DNA of 8,289 nucleotides from TC-15 sp034437275. GTDB lineage: Bacteria; Chloroflexota; Anaerolineae; Aggregatilineales; Aggregatilineaceae. The first letter of the stretch is position 1; each line of letters opens with the position of its first letter. The notes below the pieces were generated by a model. It had not been told where the DNA came from and searched no databases. It worked only from the letters and a program-made list of their open reading frames with translations. The DNA lies in assembly GCA_034437275.1 (NCBI GenBank), contig DAOTUD010000186.1, positions 1-8,289 on the forward strand, given 5' to 3'. Shown here one piece after another: positions 1-5,716 of this stretch. The position numbers were made by a program, and so were the translations under genes.

Positions 1-141
1 CTCTTTCAGAAATGTGATAAACTCCATTGTAGCCTCTTGTGATGTGGGATTTTGGCTTTGTACCCTTTTCCCTACCTCACTTGAGGCTTTTTGTCCACCT
101 TTTCTCTGTCAACCTTTGCGCGCACCCCGCCGTGCGAGCTG
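1..141. other. Non-coding stretch downstream of the operon
   Basis: No convincing coding region is visible here; it follows the last gene of the minus-strand operon and is more AT-rich than the rest of the window. On the minus strand, just past the stop codon, a short GC hairpin can form (CGCAC/GTGCG, 121-125 with 132-136) but no T tract follows it in that direction, so it is not a typical intrinsic terminator. On the plus strand a small CCTC/GAGG hairpin (75-86) runs into a five-T tract (88-92). It could end a plus-strand gene lying left of the window, but a four-base-pair stem is weak evidence. Confidence 0.4.
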
Positions 142-732
142 TTACTCATCCTGCGCTGGGAACGGCTGATCGCCGGTGGCCGGTGCCGGAGAAGCCTCTG
201 ACGTCGTATCGACAAGCTGCTGCGTGACCGCCGTCAATTCGGCTTCGGCCTGCTGGTAGGCCTCTGTCAACCGCGCGCGGCTGGATTCGCGCTCCTCTTG
301 CACCTGCGCCAACCCATTCCGCACCACTGTCAAATTGCGGATAAGCTGGGCCTCGAGTTGCTTGAGCACTTCCATCACATATTTGTCGGCATCGACGCGG
401 ACCCCTTCGGCCTCGTTGCGCGCCTGCTCGATAATGTTATTCGCCCGGTTTTTGGCGGTCTGGACAATGGCATCACGCTCGACCAGTTCGTTGCTGCGCT
501 CGCGGGCCAGATCGACCACCCGACCGGCCTCCTCGTTGGCATGCGCCAGCAGGCGATCCCGCTGGTTGATCAACCGGGCCGCTTTTTCGATCTGCTCCGG
601 CACCGAAATGCGCATTTGGTCGATGATCTCTAGCGCTCGCTCTTCGTCGATGAGCGTAAATTTGCTGAAAGGGACATGCCGTCCTTCGTCGATCAAATCT
701 TCCAGCCGGTCCACCAGGTGTTGAATATCCAT
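142..732 (-). CDS. Coiled-coil protein of the CoaD-linked family (ATP synthase B / DivIVA-like)
   Basis: A 196-residue soluble protein with no signal peptide or membrane segment. The first 50 residues carry a conserved-looking head (LVDRLEDLIDEG, then VPFSKFTLIDEERALEIIDQMR, shown here split as residues 6-17 and 20-41). Residues about 45-172 are a continuous Glu/Arg/Ala/Gln-rich helix expected to form a coiled coil, and the last 20 residues are a Pro/Ala/acidic tail. From memory, clostridia and relatives carry a similar protein next to coaD, often auto-named ATPase or V-type ATPase subunit H because of the coiled coil; its function is not established. It lacks the membrane anchor of a true F0 subunit b. 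The start is ATG at 732, with GGAGG six bases upstream and only 12 bases after the coaD stop, so it is probably co-expressed with coaD. A scaffold or division-site role is speculation. Confidence 0.85.
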   Translation of the reverse strand: MDIQHLVDRLEDLIDEGRHVPFSKFTLIDEERALEIIDQMRISVPEQIEKAARLINQRDRLLAHANEEAGRVVDLARERSNELVERDAIVQTAKNRANNIIEQARNEAEGVRVDADKYVMEVLKQLEAQLIRNLTVVRNGLAQVQEERESSRARLTEAYQQAEAELTAVTQQLVDTTSEASPAPATGDQPFPAQDE

Positions 733-744
733 GTGCCGCCTCCG

Positions 745-1281
745 CTAATCTTCCAGGCTCATCATAAACGACGAATCGGAGCCTTGCGCCTTCAATTCTG
801 CAAATCGCCGTTTGAGCGCTTGCACCACGTGCAGCGGCGTCATGCTCGACACATCGCCCCCCAGCGACGCGATCTCGCGGATCGTGCTGGAACTGATGTG
901 CAGATGCTCCTCTGCGGCGATGAAGTTCACGATCTCGATCGCCGGGGCCAGCCGCCGGTTCGCCAGGGCCATACGGAATTCCAGTTCAAAGTCAGAAAAC
1001 ACGCGCAGCCCGCGCACAATGGCAAACGCACCAATTTCTAGGGCATAGTCTACAGTCAACTTATCATATGTCGCAACTCGCACGCCCGGCTCGTCTTCAA
1101 ACACCTCCTGGAGCAGGGCCACCCGTTCGGCACCGCTGAACAGGTCCGGCTTGCCGGGATGCACGTAGACCCCCACGATCACCTCGTCGAACACGCGCAG
1201 TGCACGGCGGGCAATATCGATGTGGCCATAGTGGACTGGGTTGAACGATCCCGGGTATAGAGCGCGTTGGATGGTCTTCAC
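745..1281 (-). CDS. coaD: Phosphopantetheine adenylyltransferase CoaD
   Basis: Predicted to transfer AMP from ATP to 4'-phosphopantetheine, giving dephospho-CoA and pyrophosphate, the penultimate step of coenzyme A synthesis in the cytoplasm. The 178 residues show the nucleotidyltransferase fold: GSFNP at 11-15, the (T/H)xGH motif as HYGH at 17-20, Lys44, VRGLR at 89-93 followed by SDFELEFRMALANRRLAP (96-113), and ISSSTIRE at 129-136, the family's ISSxxxRE motif. All catalytic landmarks seem present. Two mild departures are Asn for the usual Asp in GTFDP and His for the usual Thr of TxGH. Most CoaD proteins are about 160 residues; this one has a short polar C-terminal extension. The start is GTG at 1281, with AGGA nine bases upstream, 28 bases after the recG stop. 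It belongs to the same operon as the fatty acid kinase genes, a plausible link through acyl-group and CoA supply, but that is inference. Confidence 0.95.
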   Translation of the reverse strand: MKTIQRALYPGSFNPVHYGHIDIARRALRVFDEVIVGVYVHPGKPDLFSGAERVALLQEVFEDEPGVRVATYDKLTVDYALEIGAFAIVRGLRVFSDFELEFRMALANRRLAPAIEIVNFIAAEEHLHISSSTIREIASLGGDVSSMTPLHVVQALKRRFAELKAQGSDSSFMMSLED

Positions 1282-1309
1282 GGTCTGCCGTCCTTTGTCC
1301 TATTTCACG

Positions 1310-3958
1310 TTAGCTGATGTCGGCCCGCCGGTTGACCAGGGCTTGCACCCGCTGCGCCAGCAGGTGGTGCTCGGGCATGGTCAGCGCCGGGTCTTCGGCA
1401 TAGAGCGTGCGCGCCTCTTGCTGGGCCAGCGCTACCAGATGGGGGTTCATCAGTTCCGCCAACTGGAAATCGCTGATCCCGCTTTGGCGCATGCCCATCA
1501 GATCGCCCGGTCCGCGCATTTCCCAATCGATCTCGGCCAGCTTGAACCCGTCGGTGGTGTCTTCCATGGCTTGCAGGCGTTGGATCGCGTCGTCATTGGC
1601 GGCGGTGTTCACCAGCAGGCAGTACGACTGGTGCTCGCCGCGCCCCACGCGGCCCCGGAACTGGTGCAGTTGGGCCAGCCCAAACCGTTCGGCGTTTTCG
1701 ATCAGGATCACGCTGGCGTTCGGCACGTCGATGCCCACTTCGACCACCGATGTCGACACCAACACGTCGATCTCGCCGGCAGCAAACCGCCCCATGACGG
1801 CTTCTTTCTCGTCGGCAGGCATCCGCCCGTGCAGCAAGCCGACCGCGTAGTTGTAGAAGATGATATCTTTCAGCCGGTCATATGCCTCGGTTGCGGCCTC
1901 GACATCTTCCAGCTTGTCCGACGTCTCGACCAGCGGATACACCATGAACGCCTGGCGGCCTTTTTCCAACTGGGACCGGATGAACCCGTACGACCGTTCG
2001 CGCTCGACCGGGTAGATCACGCGCGTTTCGACTGGCGTCCGCCCGGGCGGCATTTCGTCGATGATGCTCAGGTCCAGGTCCGCATACAGCGTCAGGGCCA
2101 GCGTGCGGGGGATCGGGGTGGCGGTCATAACCAGCACGTGCGGGTTAAAGCCCTTGCCGCGCAGCACACCGCGCTGCTCGACGCCGAAGCGGTGCTGCTC
2201 GTCGATGATCGCCAGCGCGAGGTTATCGAACGTGACGTTCTCCTGGATCAGTGCGTGGGTGCCGATCACCACGTCGATGCTGCCGTCTGCCAGTCCGGCG
2301 TAGATTTCCTGCCGCTCCGCTTCCCCGGTGTGGCCAGTCAGCAACCGAACAGTGATGTCTTCCCCACCCGGAGCCAGCCGCAGCAGGTCGCGGACGCTGC
2401 GCGCGTGCTGCTCGGCCAGGATGCTGGTCGGGGCCATCAGCGCGGCCTGTTTACCAGCCTGCACGACCATCGCCAGCGACATCGCCGCGACAGCCGTCTT
2501 CCCGGAGCCAACATCGCCCTGCAATAGCCGGTTCATGGGGACGTTGCGCGCCAGGTCGTCGCGGATATCGACCAGCACGCGGCCCTGCGCCCCGGTAAGC
2601 TGGAAGGGCAGGTTTTCCAGATAGTCCCGGATCCAATCATCGCTGACGGACACCGGCTGCCCCGGCTCGGACTGCCACTCGCGCCGGCGGCGCAGCATGG
2701 CCATCTGGAACAGTAACAACTCATCAAAGCTCAGGCGCGTGCGGGCATGGGCCAGCATCTCGTGCGATTCCGGAAAGTGGACCTGTTGCAGCGCGGTGTT
2801 CAGGCTGACCAGGCCGGTGCGGTCGCGCACGCTTTGCGGCATGTAGTCCGGGATGCGGTCTTGCCATGTGTCCAGGGTTTGACGAACCAGACGGCGGATC
2901 GTCCGGGCGGAGACACCTTTCGTCAGCGAGTATACTGGGACAATCCGCCCCGTGTGCAGGTTATCCCGCTCGAGCATTTCCCACTCCGGGTTGGTCATCG
3001 CCAGCGTGCCCCGGAACAGGCCCACCTTTCCGCTCAGCACGACCTGGCTGCCCGGCTTAAACTGGCGCTGGAGCCAGAGCTGCCCAAAGAACGACACCTG
3101 CAAGGTCCCCGTGTCGTCGTCGAGGATGACCAACAGATACGGCTTGCCGTTCCGGCTTTGCTTCCTGGTGACTGACCGCACCGACGCGATCACGGTCACA
3201 ACTTCGCCGGGGCGCAGTTCGTACAGCGCCCGCAGCTTGCTGTAATCATCGTAGCGACGGGGGAACGTGAACAGCAAATCCCACATTGTTTCGAGGCCCA
3301 GCCGCTCGAGCTTCTCGGCCATCTTGTCACCGATGCGCGGCAGGACGGTGACCGGCTGCTGCAACTCGGCGAAGACGTTGATCGCTTCCTCGGTCGATAA
3401 CTGCGGCGCAGCATCGCGCGGTGGCACCGGTGTGAGCGGCAGGACTGCCGGCGCTTCGTCGGGTTCGCCCGACTCGCCCGCCGCTTCGGGTTCGTCGGGT
3501 GTTTCAGCGGGTTCGGCGGCTGCTTGCGGCGCGGGTTCCGGCTGCACCTGTTCCTCGCCGGTTTCTTCATCTGGCGCTGGCGCGCGTGTATCCTGGGCGG
3601 GGGCCGCACCAGCCCGCTCCTGCTGCTCGGGGCCGTCAGGTTCCTCCTCCCCGGCCTCCTCATCCGGCGCGGCGGCGGGCAAATCGTCCGGCGGGGGGAT
3701 ACGCCCCATAATCCGCCCCAGCATATACTTGATCGCCTGATAACGTTCTTCCAGCGACTCTTCTTGGCCATATTCCTTCAGGAGGATGGCTAACTCGTCG
3801 ACCAGTTGGTGATGCTCAGGCCGTTTGGCCTGGGCATGGGCCTCCGGGACCCAGTTGGCGGCAAACGACTCCAGCCCGCCAATCACCGCTGTGTTTTGAT
3901 AGTCAGTATCGCGTTCCAGTTTCAGTATTTTAACCAGTGTTTCTAAAGCCGAAGGCAT
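1310..3958 (-). CDS. recG: ATP-dependent DNA helicase RecG with extended N-terminus
   Basis: Superfamily 2 helicase that remodels stalled replication forks and Holliday junctions. With the chosen start it has 882 residues; most RecG proteins have about 680-780. Order: helical N-terminal domain (1-87); acidic Pro/Ala/Glu linker (88-191); wedge/OB-fold region (about 202-336) opening with LPRIGDKMAEKLERLGL and FPRRYDDYS; helicase lobe 1 with Walker A GDVGSGKT (481-488), DEQH (586-589) and TATPIPRT (612-619); lobe 2 with HGRM and motif VI QFRGRVGRG (766-774); and the TRG translocation motif ending RGPGDLMGMRQSG (815-827). All motor residues look intact. ATG 3958 is preferred because GAGGA lies ten bases upstream and the gap from the previous stop is 19 bases. 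A start at 4030 would add 24 residues overlapping degV. The gene sits inside a lipid/CoA operon, as recG often neighbours yloV-type genes in Gram-positive bacteria (from memory). Confidence 0.96.
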   Translation of the reverse strand: MPSALETLVKILKLERDTDYQNTAVIGGLESFAANWVPEAHAQAKRPEHHQLVDELAILLKEYGQEESLEERYQAIKYMLGRIMGRIPPPDDLPAAAPDEEAGEEEPDGPEQQERAGAAPAQDTRAPAPDEETGEEQVQPEPAPQAAAEPAETPDEPEAAGESGEPDEAPAVLPLTPVPPRDAAPQLSTEEAINVFAELQQPVTVLPRIGDKMAEKLERLGLETMWDLLFTFPRRYDDYSKLRALYELRPGEVVTVIASVRSVTRKQSRNGKPYLLVILDDDTGTLQVSFFGQLWLQRQFKPGSQVVLSGKVGLFRGTLAMTNPEWEMLERDNLHTGRIVPVYSLTKGVSARTIRRLVRQTLDTWQDRIPDYMPQSVRDRTGLVSLNTALQQVHFPESHEMLAHARTRLSFDELLLFQMAMLRRRREWQSEPGQPVSVSDDWIRDYLENLPFQLTGAQGRVLVDIRDDLARNVPMNRLLQGDVGSGKTAVAAMSLAMVVQAGKQAALMAPTSILAEQHARSVRDLLRLAPGGEDITVRLLTGHTGEAERQEIYAGLADGSIDVVIGTHALIQENVTFDNLALAIIDEQHRFGVEQRGVLRGKGFNPHVLVMTATPIPRTLALTLYADLDLSIIDEMPPGRTPVETRVIYPVERERSYGFIRSQLEKGRQAFMVYPLVETSDKLEDVEAATEAYDRLKDIIFYNYAVGLLHGRMPADEKEAVMGRFAAGEIDVLVSTSVVEVGIDVPNASVILIENAERFGLAQLHQFRGRVGRGEHQSYCLLVNTAANDDAIQRLQAMEDTTDGFKLAEIDWEMRGPGDLMGMRQSGISDFQLAELMNPHLVALAQQEARTLYAEDPALTMPEHHLLAQRVQALVNRRADIS
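3386..3697 (-). other. Low-complexity acidic linker within RecG
   Basis: About 104 codons of recG encode almost only Pro, Ala, Glu, Asp, Gly and Gln. The segment separates a helical N-terminal domain from the conserved wedge domain and should be disordered. It holds a repeated nine-residue unit, APDEEAGEE (3644-3670) and APDEETGEE (3551-3577), whose DNA copies match at 21 of 27 positions. That pattern suggests growth by local duplication. No frameshift is evident, because the frame stays open and the conserved domain follows in phase. Confidence 0.85.
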
Positions 3959-3968
3959 AGTGATAACA

Positions 3969-3973
3969 TCCTC
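3969..3973 (-). promoter_or_regulatory. Ribosome binding site deciding the recG start
   Basis: GAGGA on the minus strand, ten bases before the ATG at 3958 and inside the 19-base gap after the degV stop. It supports the shorter RecG start over the in-frame ATG at 4030, which would lie within the upstream gene. Confidence 0.7.
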
Positions 3974-3977
3974 AAAA

Positions 3978-4826
3978 TTATGGTTGGTGCTGTCGAATAA
4001 CGCCCAGGCCGATGCCGCTTGGGCCAACATGAACGCCGATCACGGGGGTCACATCCACAATCGGCACCGTCTCATCCGGCTGGATATCGGCCACAGCCTC
4101 GGCGAACCGGTGTGCCCCGTCCAGATTATTTGTGTGTAGTATGGCCAGCCGCTCGAACGGGGCCGCCTGGTGTGCCAAATAGACCAGCGTAGCAAACGCA
4201 CGCGGCGTGGTGCGCGCGCGTGCAGCGGAGCTTACAGCGCCGTCATACAGCCGAACGATGGGCTTGATCTGCAACAGTTGGCCGATCATGGCCGCCGCCC
4301 AGCCTACACGCCCGCTGCGGCGCAGATACTCCATAGTGTCGAGCGCCGCCCACATGTCGGCGCGCAATTTCATAGCTTCGATGGCGCCCACGATGCCCGC
4401 CGGGGGCATGCCCTGCTGGATCATCTCGGCGGCGCTCTGTACCAGCCACCCCAGACCCATACTCAGCGTCCGGCTGTCGATAACGCTGATGCGGTCCGGA
4501 TCGGTCTGTTTGGCGGCCAGCAGAAAGATGTTGTGGATGCTGCTGAGGCTGGCGGCGGCGGTGATGGCGATCACATGCTCGGCGTCTTCCAACCCCTGCG
4601 TCATCGCCTGGGCGGCCTGGCCAAGCGACGGGGCAGAGGTGGTCGGGTGCACCGGGTCGGTGACCAGCCGCCGGTAAAATCCCGGGCGGGTTAGCTCAAC
4701 ACCATCGTCGGCCAGGCTTTCCTGCCCAAACTGGACATAGGTCGGCACCACCCGAATGCCGTAGCGCTGCACCATGTCCGCCGGCAAATCACATGTGCTG
4801 TCGGTGATCAGTACGATGGTGGCCAT
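3978..4826 (-). CDS. DegV/FakB family fatty acid-binding protein (copy B)
   Basis: A 282-residue DegV-domain protein. FakB proteins hold a fatty acid in a buried pocket and present its carboxylate to the FakA kinase, giving acyl-phosphate for phospholipid synthesis. The family landmarks are intact: DSTCDLP near the N-terminus, TTSAPSLGQ (62-70, family TSxPSPG), a Ser in ASLSSIHN, TMEYLRRSGRVG (164-175), LLQIKPI, and a C-terminal HVGPSGIG (266-273) whose His is expected to contact the bound carboxylate. No signal peptide or membrane helix is present, so it is cytoplasmic. The ATG at 4826 overlaps the stop of the preceding degV as TGATG, with GAGGAAG upstream (4834-4840); a GTG three bases earlier (4829) is equally possible and adds one residue. 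Stop/start overlap implies translational coupling of the pair. Which acyl chain it prefers cannot be told from sequence. Confidence 0.93.
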   Translation of the reverse strand: MATIVLITDSTCDLPADMVQRYGIRVVPTYVQFGQESLADDGVELTRPGFYRRLVTDPVHPTTSAPSLGQAAQAMTQGLEDAEHVIAITAAASLSSIHNIFLLAAKQTDPDRISVIDSRTLSMGLGWLVQSAAEMIQQGMPPAGIVGAIEAMKLRADMWAALDTMEYLRRSGRVGWAAAMIGQLLQIKPIVRLYDGAVSSAARARTTPRAFATLVYLAHQAAPFERLAILHTNNLDGAHRFAEAVADIQPDETVPIVDVTPVIGVHVGPSGIGLGVIRQHQP

Positions 4827-5695
4827 CACAGGTCTTCCTCAGGGTCCAGCCCTTCGTACACCACCACGCCCATCCCGTCCGGGCCGATCATGGTGCCCAG
4901 GCTGGGGCCGTACATCATCGCGGGGAAGTTGCGGCCACCAAACTCAATCGCCAGCCGATCTTGCAGCATCCGCGTCTGGTCGGTGGGATAGGGCGTGTTC
5001 TGCAAAATGATCAACTGTTCCAGGTCAAAAAATTCGGCGGCGAATTCAACCAGTTTGTCGATAGCCTGCGACTGGGTACGCACTTTTTCCATCGGGATCA
5101 GTTCGCCCTCTTCAATCGTCAGGAAGGGCTTGATGTTGAGCATCGTCCCCAGGATCGACTGCGCCTCGCTGAGCAGGCCGTTATGCTCCAGGTAATCCAA
5201 CGTATTGACAAAAAAGACCGAGTAGACACGCGGCAGCATCGCGCGTACAATCCGTACAACTTCATCAATGGCGTCGCCGGTTTCCGCGGCCTGGGCAGTG
5301 GCTTCGACCAGCATCGCCAGCCCTGCCGATGTCGTCATGCTGTTCAGGACCACGATCTCGCAGCGGCCCAACAGCGTCTTGGATGCTTTGAGCGCATTGT
5401 TCCAGGTGCGGCTCATGGGCCGGGCCATGTGCAGCGAGAGCACCTGGTCCGTTTCGCGGTTCAACCGGCTGTACACCGCGGCAAAGTCATCGACTGCCGG
5501 CGGCGATAACCGCGCTTTGGCTCCGCCGTGGCTCGCCAATTGGAAAAACGAATCGGCGTCCAGATCAACCCCTTCTTTAAACGATTGCGAGCCGACATGG
5601 ATCGTCAGCGGGACAACCTCGATATGGTACCGTTGGATGATATCGGGATCAAGAAAGTGGGCGGAGCTATCGGTAACAATACGAACCTTACCCAA
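4826..5695 (-). CDS. DegV/FakB family protein with altered ligand site (copy A)
   Basis: A 289-residue DegV-domain protein lying directly after the FakA-like gene. Family features are TDSSAHF (8-14), MSRTWNNA (94-101) for the usual SGTYxxA, TLDYLEHNGLLSEAQ (165-179), LNIKPFL (186-192), and a C-terminal GPDGMG (271-276). Two ligand positions differ from the family and from its neighbour: the TSxPS segment reads LSPPA (63-67), so Leu replaces Thr, and the usual His before the C-terminal GPxG is Met269. It may therefore bind a different lipid or a non-carboxylate ligand, or have a relaxed site; the fold itself looks complete. The start is TTG at 5695, chosen because TGGAGGA lies nine bases upstream and the coding frame begins VRIVTDS at once; no nearby ATG fits. 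It is 21 bases after the upstream stop and overlaps the next degV. Confidence 0.92.
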   Translation of the reverse strand: MGKVRIVTDSSAHFLDPDIIQRYHIEVVPLTIHVGSQSFKEGVDLDADSFFQLASHGGAKARLSPPAVDDFAAVYSRLNRETDQVLSLHMARPMSRTWNNALKASKTLLGRCEIVVLNSMTTSAGLAMLVEATAQAAETGDAIDEVVRIVRAMLPRVYSVFFVNTLDYLEHNGLLSEAQSILGTMLNIKPFLTIEEGELIPMEKVRTQSQAIDKLVEFAAEFFDLEQLIILQNTPYPTDQTRMLQDRLAIEFGGRNFPAMMYGPSLGTMIGPDGMGVVVYEGLDPEEDL

Positions 5696-5703
5696 ACGGA
5701 TCG

Positions 5704-5710
5704 TCCTCCA
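5704..5710 (-). promoter_or_regulatory. Strong ribosome binding site before a TTG start
   Basis: TGGAGGA on the minus strand, nine bases before the TTG at 5695. It is the strongest Shine-Dalgarno match in the operon and is the main reason for accepting the TTG start of this degV gene. A strong site paired with a weak start codon may set the amount of this carrier relative to the other. Confidence 0.75.
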
Positions 5711-5716
5711 CAGTGG

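Noticed and set aside
32..88. AGCCTC/GAGGCT inverted repeat followed by a T run
   Set aside because: The six-base arms are separated by over 40 bases with no further pairing, so a stable terminator or structured RNA is not supported.
1241..2527. A 428-codon open frame on the plus strand, antisense to recG
   Set aside because: Same cause: the opposite frame encodes unmistakable RecG helicase motifs, and no Shine-Dalgarno or domain supports the antisense reading.
3196..3771. A 191-codon Arg/Ser/Pro-rich minus-strand frame within recG
   Set aside because: It is an out-of-phase reading of the GC-rich acidic linker and wedge region; composition is typical of a shadow frame. The RecG frame is continuous, so no frameshift is implied.
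3959..3985. AT-rich patch with CATAAT before recG, considered as an internal promoter
   Set aside because: No -35-like hexamer lies at suitable spacing, and the local AT richness is explained by the intergenic position.
3959..4030. RecG start at 4030 giving 24 more residues
   Set aside because: It would overlap the degV coding end by 53 bases and has no supporting ribosome site, whereas ATG 3958 has GAGGA at good spacing and begins the helical domain.
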